NCBI GenBank assembly: GCA_003254905.1
Contig: QANU01047900.1
Span: 304,894 to 368,893, forward strand
Direction: 5' to 3'
DNA from: Nissolia schottii
Lineage: Eukaryota > Streptophyta > Magnoliopsida > Fabales > Fabaceae
DNA: 64,000 nucleotides
The translations under genes were made by a program, and so were the position numbers. Below, piece by piece: positions 1 to 12,031 of the stretch; positions within the stretch are counted from its first letter, which is position 1; each line of letters begins with the position of its first letter. The notes below the pieces were generated by a model, which saw nothing but the letters and a program-made list of their open reading frames with translations, searched no databases and was not told the DNA's origin.

Positions 1-420
1 TCTTTGAAATTTATATCTTATCAAATCTCCTTCAAATCCTCAATGATCCTCTTGACAATTTATTTTCTGCAATTAAAATAGAAAACTAAAAAAGAACAAA
101 AGAAATCTACACATTAAATTCTAAGATAAAATAATGCTTAAAATTGCATTTTTCTCAATTTCTCACAAAAGATGATAATGTGCAAAACATATTAATTAAG
201 CATTAAAAAATCACACATTTTGTGTGCAATGTTCAATTATAGAATAATAAAATAGGGTACAAAATCCACCTATCAGCAGTTTATGTACCAATTTCTCCAT
301 CATAACACACAAATATGGGACCCCAAAGAATGTTAAGAATATATGTTGGTTACGAATCCCCTTCTATACTAAAATAACTCAAACCAATGACCAGAGATTT
401 GTTTACGGTAATGTTTTCTA
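1..420. other. AT-rich stretch without a recognised feature
   Basis: I see no open frame, RNA gene or repeat boundary here. The copia remnant that begins near 422 joins in the integrase/RT linker, so the 5' part of that element is missing or decayed beyond recognition. Confidence 0.5.
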
Positions 421-421
421 A

Positions 422-2733
422 TTGCCTTTTGATGAAACAATTTTTCTGGCATTAGGGAGAGAAAATAAGCAATTCGAAAATGAAATAACATGGAATACAT
501 TGTCCTTATCTCATTTAGATCTTTACATAAGACAATGTGTGCTAGAAGTACAAAAGATAGTTCATTTACAAAATATTGTAAATCAATTGTCAGATACATT
601 TACTGACCTAATGAGAATTATAAAATTTCATATACTAGTTGCAAATGCTCAAATTCGAATTAATGTCCTAGAAGAACAACTGATGAGTGCAAATGAAAGT
701 AAGCCACGTCTGACGCATGGTTAACCAACTGGTTCCAAAGATAAAAATCCTAGAAATAAAAAGGAGCAATTGATCAAAGTGGTCACAATATGGAGGTGAG
801 TGCTCAAAATGACCCATACATAACTATTTATGAAACCTCGTAAGAGGTTCAGGTACCTAAAAGATGAAGAGAATGAAAGAGATCTCGATATGTTATGTTA
901 CTACAGGGAAAATATGGAATCGAAAGCGTATTGTTATCGATAACATTTTTGCATATAATATTATGATTGAAATAATAAAGCAAGATGAGGATCTTGAACC
1001 AAAGTCTATTGAAGAATATAGAAAGAAGAATGACTGACCAAAATGGAAAGATGTAATTCAATCTGAATTAACTTCGCTTAGGACATGTAAAGTTTTTGGA
1101 CCTTTAGTCAAAACACTTGAAGGCGTAAAGTTAGTGGGGGTAAAAGTGGTTTTTCATGCGAAAATGAAATGAGAAAAATACAATAGAGAGATATAAAACT
1201 CAACTTATAGCACAAGGATTTTCACAAAAACCTGGTATTGACTATATTGAGACATATTCTCCTATGGTGAATTCAATTACATTTAGATAACCTATTAGCC
1301 AGGCGATAAATGAAAAACTTAACATGCGTTTGATGAATATTGTTACAGTCTATTTATATGGCTCACTAGATAGTAAAATTTATATGAAAATCCTTTGTGG
1401 TACAATCACCTTAGTTAGTACTTGTTGCAAGATGAGTATAAAAATGATTTTATTTGTCCATGTGTTTTCGTAAAAATGTTTGGATATAAATTTATTATAA
1501 TTGCAGTATATGTTGATGACTTAAACGTAATTGAATCTCCATAAGAGATTCCAAAAACTATGGATTATTTAAAGAGAGAATTTGAGATGAAAGATCTTGG
1601 TAAGACAAAATTTTGTCTTGCCTTATAGATTAAGCATTTGACAAATGGAGTATTTGTCCATCAATCAATTTATGCTGAAAAGGTTTTAAAATCATTTTAC
1701 ATGGATAAAAGCACATCCATTTAGTACCCCAATGGTTGTGAGATCAGTTGATGTCAATAAAGATCCATTCCAACCTTATGTGAATGACGAAGAACTTCTT
1801 GGTTCTGAAGTACTATAGCTTAGTGATATTGGAGCACTAATGTATCTTGCTAACAATATATGACGAGACATAGCTTTTTTTGTAAGCTTATTAGCAAGAT
1901 TTAGTTTTTGTCCAACAAAAAGACACTAGAATAATGCTAAACATGTATTGTGTTATCTACAAGGATCTATTGATAGAGGTTTGTTTTATTCAAATGAATC
2001 TAGTCTCCAACTAATTGGACATGCAAATGCATATTTTTTTTATTTGATCACACTAAGGCATATCCTTAATAAGCTATTTATTCACAAGGGGAGATACAAC
2101 TATATCATGGCACTCAACAAAACAAACTATAGCTACTGCTTCATCAAGTCATGTAGAGATATTGGCAATCCGTGAAGCAAGTCAAGAATGAATTTGACTT
2201 AGATCGATCACCCATCACATTCAGGAAATGAGTGGCTTGCCCTTAGAAAAGAATATGCCAACAATCATGTATGAAGATAACTCTGCTTGCATAAATAAAC
2301 TAAAAGAAGTATATATTAAATGGGACAAAACAAAGCATATTTCACCAAAACTCTTTTACATACACGACCTTCAATAGAAATGATGGTATAGATGCTCAAC
2401 AAATTTGTTCGAGTGACAATTTAGCAAATTTATTCACCAAAGCTTTGCTTACTTCAACATTTGAGAAGCTGATATACAATATTGAAATGCGTCTACTTTG
2501 AGACTGAAATGATGATACTAAGAGAGCGAGAAATACTACTATACTCTTTTTTTTTCCTTAATCAAAATTTTTATCCCATTGAGTTTTTCCTTGATAAGGC
2601 TTTTAATGAGGCAGTTTACACTCTGAGGATATTGTACTTTTTTTCCTTCACTAAGAGTTTTTCCCGAATAGTTTTTTTTCCCTCTTAGTAAGATTTTAAT
2701 GAGGCATATCTCTAATGGACATCCAAAGGGGAG
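422..2733 (+). pseudogene. Degenerate Ty1/copia polyprotein (integrase end, reverse transcriptase, RNase H)
   Basis: Translating all three plus frames gives a broken copia Pol. Positions 422-724 resemble the integrase C-terminal/linker region. Around 1190-1380 the RT start is readable (LIAQGFSQKPGIDY, ETYSPMV). The RT catalytic motif YVDDL is at about 1508-1522, followed by EFEMKDLG near 1580. The RNase H part is visible at 1940-2460 (KHVLCYLQGSIDRGL, YEDNSACI, then NLANLFTKAL just before the 3' end). In-frame stops and frameshifts are frequent. Sequence between the MKI stretch near 1390 and the CVFVKMFG stretch near 1470 seems deleted. A polypurine tract and an LTR follow directly. It cannot make an active enzyme. 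Domain order (integrase before RT) is copia, not gypsy. Identification is from motif recognition, and the family name is not assigned. Confidence 0.88.
2725..2733 (+). other. Polypurine tract of the copia element
   Basis: The purine run AAAGGGGAG lies immediately before a TGTTATG LTR start and after the degenerate RNase H end. This is the expected position for the plus-strand primer. Confidence 0.7.
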
Positions 2734-2915
2734 TGTTATGAAAAATATTATTAGGTGGATGTTATTAATTAGTGAGATCTCATGAGATTTGATATGTTTA
2801 TATATTCTTCACACTTAGCTTATAAATAATGTTTTAGGTACTCAGTGTATCATACACCTCTGAGAATAAGAATAATATCACTCCCTCTATTCTTTCTCTA
2901 TATCTCCTAAATTAA
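2734..2915 (+). repeat. Probable 3' LTR of the copia element (end approximate)
   Basis: It begins with TG directly after the polypurine tract. It carries a TATA-like TATAAATAAT near 2821 and a pyrimidine-rich stretch near 2880-2910, as in short copia LTRs. No second LTR copy is in the window, so the 3' end is an estimate. Confidence 0.6.
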
Positions 2916-4126
2916 AATAAATAATTATTAAAAAGAACAAGTTTAGTTTATGTATTTTTTAATACACTCATTACACTATATGAATATTATGCTTCAATGA
3001 TTTATAATTTCCAAAATAAGTTTTAAATAGAAAAAAGATAGCAATTGCATCAATTGAAACAATTTTTTTCCACAATAAATATCATAAAGAATCAACCTTG
3101 TAATCACATGGGAAATAAATCACTAAATGATTGTTTGATAACATATATAGAAAAAGAGTTTTTCGATGACATTGATAATGAAAAGATCATTTAACATTAT
3201 CAAAATATTAAAACAAGAGGAGAACAATTGTAAATTGATCTTTTGTTATTTTGGACTAATGTATCTTTTGATGCCTAAACGTAGGTTTACAATATGATCC
3301 AACCCAATGAATGGCTCTGCCCAAGCTTATTTGGTCGAGTTTGGGTTGTTAAATTTAATTGTTGTCCTTTTCAAGTTTTGATAACTACATATAATTAATA
3401 TGTTTAATTGAATGGTAAAATTAGTGTTTAATAAGGATAAAATGGTACATTCAGTTAAAATTTGGTTAAAATCCCCAAGTTGGAGAACTACAAAGTAGTG
3501 ATTTTGGAGGATTTTGAGGGTTCAATAAAAATCTCATGTGCCTTCCTCTCCAAAGAATTAAAACTCATAAACAAAGTATATTTCTCATAAGTTTTTTCCT
3601 TTCCTTCCAAAACCAAACTCATGATCATAGTCTAAGGTTTTTTTTGGATTCGTCAATGTTGTAGGTACCATCGATAGATGGATAATATGTAACTATCCAC
3701 GCTCAAAAAAGCTGGGACATGTCTTAATCTTGATGAAACAAGTAGTATTGAACCTATCTAAATTTTTACTGACCAAATATTAACCCCCTTGCTTACACTT
3801 AATGTTAGTCTTGTTGTGTCCTCTGTGTTTCAAATGAAAAATATTATTTATACTAGTATGATATATAAAATACCATGTTACACATATATTATTATTTACC
3901 ATCAAATTATATTTTAATAAATTATAAATTTTATTAAAATCTCATAGTATGTCCACGCAAAATGAGTCTCTGGACATCACAACTCATTCCAAATCTAGAT
4001 ACAACACAAGCTATATTGCCCGTCGAAATATACAGGTACACACACACAAGGAGAGTATAATACAGAGGGAGGGGATTGGATCTCAAATTTACATTTCCAT
4101 TCAGACAAGAAGAAGAGAGAAAAAAA
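2916..4126. other. Intergenic region and 5' flank of the HDA6-type gene
   Basis: No coding frame with recognisable homology. The last ~150 bases (CA-rich then purine-rich GAGAGA/GAAGAAGAGAG) precede the ATG and probably hold the 5'UTR. A transcription start cannot be placed from sequence alone. Confidence 0.5.
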
Positions 4127-7100
4127 ATGGGAATAATAGAAGGGGAGGGTGGCGCGTCACTACCCGGTGGCCCCGACGGTAAGAAGAGGAGGGTGACGTA
4201 CTTCTACGAGCCCAGCATCGGGAACTACTACTACGGGCAGGGCCACCCCATGAAGCCCCACCGAATCCGCATGGCCCACAACCTCATCATCCACTACTCC
4301 CTCCACCGCCGCATGGAGATCAACCGCCCCTTCCCCGCCGCCCCCGACGACATCCGCCGCTTCCACTCCGACGACTACGTCGACTTCCTCGCCTCCGTCT
4401 CCCCCGACGCACTCTCCGAGCCCACCTTCGCCCGCCACCTCAAGCGATTCAACGTCGGCGAGGACTGCCCCGTCTTCGACGGACTTTTCAACTTCTGCCA
4501 GGCCTCCGCCGGCGGCTCCATCGGCGCCGCCGTCAAGCTCAACCGCAAGGACGCGGACATCGCCGTCAACTGGGCCGGCGGGCTCCACCACGCCAAGAAG
4601 TCCGAGGCCTCCGGTTTCTGTTACGTCAACGACATTGTCCTTGGCATTCTCGAGCTCCTCAAAGTTCACAGGGTATGCAATTTACTACTTCTTTTTCCTC
4701 GTCTCTTCTTCCACTTGCTCGATACTTCTTTTTGGTAACTTTTTATTTTGTTCATTTTTTCGTTTTGCTGTTGTGCGATTCTCTTTTTGTGTTTGGATTA
4801 TAAATTGCGAACTATGGGTTTTCCTAATGGCAAGTTGACAATTTGAAACCTAAAATTATGTTCAAATAAAACCTAATCAGGGTTCTACCAAAAGTGTTAC
4901 TTGTTGAAGAGTTTCAGTTTTGCACGCTCTGGGGTTTTGATTTTTGATATTTGATTAACTGTTGGAGCAATTGAGTGAGAGGTGGTGATTGGGGAAAACA
5001 TTTTTCGTAGTAGAGGGATTTGAACCTCTACATTACATGTCTCGAAATGGGGTTTGAAACATGCAAGCTAAGATCCAAACATTCTTTCCATAAATAAATT
5101 GCAAGATATATATTACTATTGGGAATTATTTGAATTACTGTTTGTAGTAACACACTATTAGATTGAATACCTTTGGTAGCTGAGGACAAGAATTTATTTT
5201 ATTTCTTCCTTATGTAGGAATTTTGATTGCTATATTTGGTACCAAAGAAGGAAAAAAAAGTACATATCCGTTCCAGGGTTTGATTCCACTGTCAATTGAT
5301 TCACCTTTTCCTCCCCCTTTTGTTTTTTTTCTGGAATAGTAGTATTAGCTCATTTATGTTGAGTTCCTTTTTTCTTGTTCATGGCCAGTGTTGGTGGCCA
5401 ATATAGTATTGGCTCAGCAAAAAAAAAAAAAGCAACAAATATGTGCTTAGTCAGTTTCATGATTCTATATTTGATTTCATTTGCTGACCATAAGAACAAA
5501 CTTGAATTGAATAAAATCTCATTCCATCCTGAAGTCAATCAAACGGTGGAAGAAGAATGGCCATTCCATGAGACCATGAACATTTCCATTCTGATTTTGA
5601 TTCCAAAAGAATCACTTCTGCAAACCAACTCTGGTTAAATAAAAAAAATTGTGATGGCACAATTTATTGGGAAGCTGTAATTTCATGCTTTTTGACATGT
5701 GGTTAGACTTACGACTTGGATTATTCCTTGCCACACTTATCCAATTTGGTTTGAATTAACTCAACACGACACCTTTGACTGTTCATGGTTCTTTCTGTGT
5801 GTAAAAAAGTTATACAGGAACTCTATTGCTTTTAAAGTTGTAATATGAGTTCTTGTTTTGTTTATTTGTTATGTAATGTGTGTCATGTGTTTTCATTTTT
5901 TCATGAATGTATTGTTCTCACTATCCGTTCTATGTTATTGGGCAGCGTGTGCTGTATGTTGACATTGATGTTCACCATGGTGATGGTGTTGAGGAGGCCT
6001 TTTACACAACTGATAGAGTAATGACAGTATCTTTTCATAAGTTTGGGGACTTTTTCCCCGGCACAGGGCACATTAAAGACGTTGGGGTGGGCCCAGGAAA
6101 GAATTATGCTCTCAATATCCCTTTAAATGATGGAATGGATGATGACAATTTCCGGGCTCTGTTTCGACCCATCATTCAAAAAGTCATGGAAGTTTATCAA
6201 CCTGATGCTGTTGTTCTTCAATGCGGAGCTGATTCATTGTCTGGTGACAGGTTGGGTTGCTTCAACTTGTCTGTAAAAGGTCATGCAGATTGCCTTCGTT
6301 TCCTTAGATCTTTCAATGTTCCTCTAATGATCTTGGGTGGGGGAGGATATACAATTCGGAACGTCGCTCGTTGTTGGTGTTATGAGGTTCCCACTTTCTC
6401 TTCTTGGGCAGGATTATGAATTATGCATTTTGGCAGTAATTTAATGTTACTTATTAGATTGCATGCTCTTTCGTTGTTTTAGACAGCAGTGGCAGTAGGA
6501 GTGGAGCCTGATAATAAGTTGCCTTATAATGAATATTATGAGTATTTTGGCCCAGATTATACTCTTCATGTGGATCCAAGCAACATGGAGAACCAAAATA
6601 ATCCCAAGGATATGGAAAAAATAAGGTGTGTTTACTATTAATCTCTTTTTCGCTGCATCCAAGTCACATCCTCTTTGTAAATAATAATGTTTTTGGAATC
6701 TTATAAATAGTTGCATGGGCATGCTATAGTTTATACCTGTAATTGTTGTTTTCTTGTTGGTTCTAAGACATATTCTATTACCTAGACGTCAAATATTAAG
6801 GCAACCATGGAAGTTGTGCCTCTGTATGTGCCAGAGTTCACTGGCCATGGACCAAACATTGTCAAAGTTTAAGCTTCCACTGTCTCATATTGAACACTGT
6901 TCCGTTTTGTCTAACATTGAGATTCGTGTATGTGGTAATGTTTGAATGAGGGGTTCACTTCTCATTCTCATTTCACGTGTTACTTTGCTGCTTGGTTAAC
7001 TGCTTGCATTCCCAAGATGCAAATGGTGATGGAAACAAAGGTCATAAGTGATTATGGATGGAATTACTTAAACGCATCAGCATTTCATTTTGCTGCATTC

Positions 7101-8005
7101 AAATCGAAGTCACATCCTTTTCCAAATGATAATGCTTTAAGATTCTTATAAATAGTTGCATAGACATGCTTGCTTTAGTTTAATGGTTGTGAAAACATAT
7201 TGTCTCACCTAGACAACATATTTAGTTAGTCCTCCATGGAAGTTGTTCCTCTCTATGTGCTAGAAGTCACTGGCTATGGACCAAACATTGTCAAAGTTTA
7301 AGCTTTCACTGTCTCATGTATTTTGATACTTTTTCGGATCTGTCTAACACTGAGCTTCGTTTATGTGGTCATCTTTTTAATGAGGGATTTGCTTTCCATT
7401 TTCATGCCACGTTTTACTTTGCTGCTGGGGTTAATTGTTTGCATTCCCATGAAGCAAATGGTGACTTAAATGGATTTTTTTTCCTCAAATTAATTTTCAA
7501 GGAACACTCTACTAGAGCAGATTTCCAGACTTCCCAATGCTCCCAGTGTACCTTTTCAGGCAACGCCATCAACCATGGAAGTTCCAGAAGAGGTTGGTAT
7601 TTAACAGTTTCGGTTGTTGCCCGTCATTTTCTTATTTTTTATTTATTTATTAACTATGGATTCAGCCGGAAGAGGACATGGAGAGAAGACCAAAACCTCG
7701 CATATGGAGTGGTGATGATTATGATTCTGACCATGATGAAGATATGAAGGCTAATATAAAGTCCTCTAGCTTAACCAACCATATGAGGTAACAGTCATGT
7801 GTTGTTTTAAAGCCGAATATAGTTCCATTTAGTTTATTAGTCCCTACATCGGATTGGTGGGTTGGTCCCCGTTCCAAATGAATTTAATGATTGTTTGGCT
7901 TCTTTTGTGTAATGCTAAGAATTGTACGCTCTTTGCAGCACGGATGTTGCAGATGAAATGGATGAAGGGAAGCCAGGAGTGCCTCCACCATCTGGATGCT
8001 GCTGA
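4127..8005 (+). CDS. HDA6: Class I (RPD3-type) histone deacetylase, HDA6-like, six exons
   Basis: Removes acetyl groups from histone lysines in the nucleus. HDA6 in Arabidopsis acts in transposon and rDNA silencing. Exons: 4127-4672, 5946-6386, 6483-6625, 7502-7592, 7666-7787, 7939-8005. All introns are GT-AG with matching phases and join to 469 aa, against about 471 for Arabidopsis HDA6. The start was chosen at MGIIEGEGG because the in-frame ATG at 4076 lies in purine-rich leader and has no family counterpart. Visible catalytic features: tandem His 154-155 in GGLHHAKK, zinc ligands Asp190 and His192 in DIDVHHGDG, Asp278 in QCGADSLSG, and Tyr317 in GGGGYT. The C-terminus (RPKPRIWSG, then acidic DYDSDHDED) matches HDA6 rather than HDA19. 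Nothing essential is missing. Intron 3 carries a ~0.44-kb tandem duplication. The methyltransferase gene follows 0.6 kb downstream on the same strand. Confidence 0.96.
4673..5945 (+). other. HDA6 intron 1
   Basis: 1,273 bases between donor AGG|GTATGC and acceptor GGGCAG|CGTGTG, phase 0. It is T-rich with no coding content. Around 5005-5075 the minus strand has a weak tRNA-like piece (GAGGTTCAAATCC box), possibly an old SINE fragment, too decayed to call. Confidence 0.85.
6651..7472 (+). repeat. Diverged ~0.44-kb tandem duplication inside HDA6 intron 3
   Basis: Copy 1 about 6651-7090 and copy 2 about 7091-7472 share long blocks in the same order. Examples: TATAAATAGTTGCAT at ~6704 and ~7150, ACCAAACATTGTCAAAG at ~6851 and ~7280, and GCTTGCATTCCCA/GTTTGCATTCCCA near 7002 and 7438. 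Scattered substitutions and small indels separate the copies, so the event is not recent. Confidence 0.85.
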
Positions 8006-8113
8006 TAGAACAGAGCTTGTAGCACAACATGTTGATATTGTATTACTTAACCTCAATGATTCCAATCAGGGGGGAGGTTATACTTCGAGTTATATGATAA
8101 TACATACATAAAC

Positions 8114-8169
8114 AACTCTTGACAAAGCGAATGTAATGTCTAACTCTTGACAAAGCGAATGTAATGTCT
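8114..8169 (+). repeat. Perfect 28-bp tandem duplication in the HDA6 3' flank/3'UTR
   Basis: Two adjacent exact copies of a 28-mer that begins AACTCTTGACAAAGC (8114-8141 and 8142-8169), about 110 bases after the stop codon. Confidence 0.9.
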
Positions 8170-8636
8170 CTGATCACATTGTGCAGATGTAATTTTAGAG
8201 TAAAACATTGTTTTGGTCTCTCGTGTATCATTTAGGTTATTGAGAGTCATTTTCTTTCATTTTGGTCCCTTTCGTTTAACTCAAGTCATTTTCTTGTATT
8301 TTGATCATTCACGATTGTACTCGCCTTCATTTGGTCAGAGCTATCATATTGGTTACTCAGAGATTCTGTTAGTTCCATCTAAGTCCTTGTATCTTTCGCT
8401 TGTATGATGAGATGAGGACCTGAAAGAACATGAGTAAGAGGTACAGAATTTTGTAATTGTATTTTATTTTCTGAACACCGATATTTTTATCCATGCAATT
8501 GTTAGAGAATGGATTAAAATAAAGGAAGAAAAGTTTAGATGTAAATATAATTGATTAAATGCCAATTATCAGAAAGACACATTCACTCACAGAATAAACA
8601 ATGCGAGCAGAAAATCCAGACGAAGACAAGGCAACA
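8170..8636. other. Intergenic between HDA6 and the methyltransferase gene
   Basis: AT-rich; it must hold the HDA6 terminator and the promoter/5'UTR of the next gene. T-rich stretches (TTTTGGTC, CATTTTCTT) recur at 8210-8300. No additional gene seen. Confidence 0.5.
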
Positions 8637-9611
8637 ATGTCCACCGTGCTTTCTCCACTCCTTCGTAGTTCAATCACCATACCATGCCGTTACCTCCAAC
8701 AGCCCACTACGGCAACAAGAATCTCCTTCCCTCCCAAAACCCCCTCAACCTCCTTAGCAGCTAAATGCCAACAACACCAACAACAAAAGCCCCAAACCCA
8801 AGAAGATGGCATCCCCGCGGAGGACGTGAAACTCCTCGTCAAGTTCAAGTCCCGCCACAACTACATCCGCGTTCTCGAAGTCTCCAGACGGGCCCACCAC
8901 CCCTTCCGCGGCTCCAGGCTCCTCCTCCTCGACGGCCCTGGCAACATCCACAGCATCTCCTTCCTCCACAAGCCCCTCACCAGCACCTACTTCGACGTCT
9001 TCGCCACCCTCCCTCCCCTCCTCCCTCCCGGCCCAGTCGGCATCCTAGGCTTCGGCGCGGGCTCCGCGGCCCGCGCCGTCCTCGAGCTCTACCCTGACGT
9101 CGCCGTCCACGGCTGGGAGCTCGACCCGTCGGTAATCGAGGTCGGGCGGGAGTACTTCAACCTCCGGCGGCTCGAGAGGGACCACAAGGACCGCCTCTTC
9201 GTCCACGTCGGCAACGCGCTGAGGGCGAGCGTGAAGGACGGGTTCGCGGGGATCATGGTGGACCTGTTCGCGAAAGGGAGCGTGATTCCGGAGCTTCAGG
9301 ATGCCGCCACGTGGCGAGCGCTGAGGGGGTTGTTGAGGAAAGGAGGCAGGGTGATGGTGAACGTCGGGGGAAGCTGCGTGGAGGCGGAAAGCAAGGTGAG
9401 GGACGGGAGGGTTTTGATGGAAGAGACGCTGAGAGCGATGGAGGCGGTTTTCGGGAAGAAGCTCTTCGTTCTGAGCCTTGGGAACCGGAGAGACGATAGC
9501 TCTGTGGCTCTTACTGGGGATTGGCCTGACGCTGATGCCTGGAAGAAGGGGCTTCGGGATCCTCTCAAGTACTACGTGGATTTGTGGAAGCCGTATTCTG
9601 GTGAGTATTGA
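8637..9611 (+). CDS. SAM-dependent methyltransferase / spermidine-synthase-like protein, probably plastid-targeted
   Basis: Intronless frame of 324 aa from the second ATG (8637, MSTVLSPLLR). An upstream in-frame ATG at 8601 would add 12 acidic residues. The second start is preferred because it yields a Ser/Thr/Arg-rich, acid-poor N-terminus like a chloroplast transit peptide. A Rossmann-type core follows: glycine-rich motif I GILGFGAGSA (about 135-144), the acidic end of beta 2 in WELDPSVIE (about 160-168), and MVDLF (about 207-211). This layout fits the spermidine synthase/methyltransferase superfamily. The true substrate is unknown, and polyamine synthase activity should not be assumed. Codons are strikingly GC-rich compared with the AT-rich flanks, as in HDA6 exon 1 and LOB. 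I believe the Arabidopsis counterpart lies between HDA6 and LOB. GTGAGT at 9601-9606, just before the stop, could be an alternative donor. Confidence 0.88.
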   Translation: MSTVLSPLLRSSITIPCRYLQQPTTATRISFPPKTPSTSLAAKCQQHQQQKPQTQEDGIPAEDVKLLVKFKSRHNYIRVLEVSRRAHHPFRGSRLLLLDGPGNIHSISFLHKPLTSTYFDVFATLPPLLPPGPVGILGFGAGSAARAVLELYPDVAVHGWELDPSVIEVGREYFNLRRLERDHKDRLFVHVGNALRASVKDGFAGIMVDLFAKGSVIPELQDAATWRALRGLLRKGGRVMVNVGGSCVEAESKVRDGRVLMEETLRAMEAVFGKKLFVLSLGNRRDDSSVALTGDWPDADAWKKGLRDPLKYYVDLWKPYSGEY

Positions 9612-11500
9612 GGCCCCCTATTTACGCGGCTATAGTGGTTGCCTATGAACTGTTTGTGTTTATTCCTCAACGAAAACTACACTCTCGTTTATAACAGATT
9701 CACACATTTTCACTCATTTTTCAGTACTTGAAGGAAATTTCAATCAGGTTGCTTAAAACTGTTCATTGTTAAAATGACATTTGTGGTTATACCTATAAAC
9801 TGCAGTCTCACCAAATGGAAGATGAAGACACAAGTTGCAGGACAAGTTTCCCGATCTCCCAGCACAGGTTTCTATTAAAAATGACAAGGTTTGTTGGTTA
9901 TGTTTTTAGTTTCAGGATTTTTGAGCCACTTCTTGGTTATTGATGTCTAAATGGCATTTTGTTGGGTTACGTACGGTCTGATTACCCTCTCGGCATGCAC
10001 AATAGAAATAAAGTGTTCAAGACCGTGAAAAATAAAATAAGAAGTTGCCTTCCTAGGGAGATACAAACAGATAAACCAAATTGTAGTTCTAGACTTCTAG
10101 TTAATACTATGCCTTTCTACCATATTAACTTGCTGAAAAGAATGACACCAAAAAGATTCATCTATCAGCAACTAACATCCAGCAGTAGCACCTGGTTTTT
10201 GAAGGCGGCATGAACTTGTGAAGCAATCCATTCATATACAAGTTATTAAAAATTGACGGAAGGGATTGCCTAGTTGTTGATGCAGATTTTCTTTAATCTG
10301 GTTTATTATCGCAGATTCTAGTAATCAGGCATTTAAGTTTTAGAGACGTGAAGAGAAATGGGAATGAAGTGTCACAGTAGACTTAGGGAAGATGATTGGA
10401 ACTTTGCCTTGCTTGACCTTCATTACTTCCTCTAGTTCTAAATATGTCACTTTTACATTTTAAGTATATTCATAAATTATTGTATCTGAAAACAATTTAT
10501 ATTTAAATACATTAATTTATAAATATATTTAAAAAGTAAAAAAATAACAGTTATTTTACACTCTGTCCTTGGTGCTTGATATTTTTGGGAGCCATTGTTG
10601 TTCTTCCTCTTTCCCTTGGGTGCTTTTATGGATAATTCTTCTCGTAGAAGACAAGCAGTTAATGTTGAAAGTGACTATGCATTAGCATTATGACTTAGCC
10701 AAAACTGTACATAGAATCTCTGACCTTGCATCCATTTTTGCAAGTAATTTCCCTTATGATATGAGGTATGAAACTCCCAGGTAAGCTGTCTTGTGCTGGG
10801 GGATGTGACACTATAATTTGAAGAATCCAATGTTGCTGGAGTGGAGATACTAAAAGATAAACTAGAGTTGGTGCCCCTGACGAGCATCTCCTTCTAAGGG
10901 GAAATGTCAAGTGGGCTTCCCCTAGTCGAGTGTTTCCATCCACGGGGAATATGTACTCTATTCTCCTATCCAAAATGGCTGATCTAGGGCGAGTGTTTTT
11001 TGTTTTTGGGTCATGATCCAAGGTTTGAAACGCATTGGGCTTGTACAAGTCTTGTTCTATGGTTTTTGCCTTCGGCTTTGGGTGTTTCAACTGGTAGTCC
11101 GGCCTCTATGTTAAAATGGACGAGCCTCATATATGAGTGTTTGAGGCTTTGGAGTAAGGAAGAAACTGAGCAAAATATGGGCCAATATTGACTCTCAATT
11201 AAATTCTCTTTGAATGAAAAATGTTTTGCTTTCTATTATTCATTATGTAACACATCAAATATATGGGCCAATATTGACTCTCAATTACTTTATAACAATT
11301 GATGTGTTAAGTGATGAATTGTATATATTTTTCGTACACTTTTTTTTTGGGGTTCTGAACAATATTTTTCTTACACGACCAAGAATTTCTATTATAAGGA
11401 CGCAAATTATTGTTTGATAAATCATAGATGTTGTAAGGAATACGGACCACGCTAGAAAATGAACCCAACTTTTAAAAATGCTTTTATATTTTTAATGAGA
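9612..11500. other. Gene-free region downstream of the methyltransferase
   Basis: Contains the 3'UTR of the preceding gene and AT-rich DNA. A short stretch near 10430-10560 (CCTCTAGTTCTAAATATGTCAC) looks like a decayed mariner/Stowaway-type end. No frame here has recognisable homology. Confidence 0.5.
11175..11287 (+). repeat. 27-bp direct repeat, 86 bp apart
   Basis: An identical 27-mer containing ATGGGCCAATATTGACTC occurs at 11175-11201 and 11261-11287. This may mark a small insertion or a local duplication. Confidence 0.85.
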
Positions 11501-11975
11501 GTTAAATATGTTTAAGTCCCTCGTAAATTTTTAATTTTGTGTTGTACCTTTCATAAATTTTTTTGCTAAAAATTGTTTCTCTTAAATCTTTTCTGTAAGG
11601 TTTTAGTTTGTGCTGTCATGTTAAGCTGTTAACTATTGACGTGACAATTAACTTGATCACATGGTGAAGGCGAGAAAGAGGGAGAGGAGAGAAGCATGTG
11701 AGAGTGCGTGGGTGTCACAGAGCTGTAGCAAAGAAGAAGAGCAATAGTACGCTAAGAAGAGTAAGCAATTATTGGGTTAATCGTGTAATGTGCGTGACAT
11801 GTGATCTGTCATGTGACTAAGTTAATTTCAATGTTAGCGGTTAATGATTTAACATAATAGTAGAGACTAAAACCTTACAAAAAAAATATTTTATGAGGGA
11901 TGATTTTTAGCGAAAAATTTATGAGAAATAAAACACAAAATTCAAAATTGATGAGGGATTAAAAACATATTTAAC
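11501..11975. mobile_element. Foldback/MITE-like element, family 1, copy A
   Basis: The left arm begins GTTAAATATGTTTAAGTCCC and the right arm ends with its complement AAACATATTTAAC. The arms stay complementary for roughly 150-180 bases (AATTTTGTGTT/AACACAAAATT; TGTAAGGTTTTAG/CTAAAACCTTACA; TGTCATGTTAAG-type blocks). The centre (~11670-11780) is GA-rich. No transposase. The same arm sequence recurs at 16353-16703 and 55694-56120, so this is a dispersed family. Superfamily not established; MULE-like MITE is plausible. Confidence 0.75.
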
Positions 11976-12031
11976 CCTTTAAATAATAACTTATCTGCAT
12001 GAAAAAGAACGTGATAGCTAGATCATGTGCA

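Noticed and set aside
4076-4126. Upstream in-frame ATG for HDA6
   Set aside because: Adds 17 residues from purine-rich leader (EEERKK) that have no counterpart in the family. The ATG at 4127 gives the usual length.
4160-4669. 169-aa and 73-aa minus-strand frames across HDA6 exon 1
   Set aside because: Shadows of a GC-rich exon. Val/Gly/Ala-biased products without motifs, opposite an exon with clear family conservation.
5005-5075. tRNA-like or SINE fragment in HDA6 intron 1
   Set aside because: Only a B-box-like TTCAAATCC and short context. No A-tail, flanking duplication or second copy in the window.
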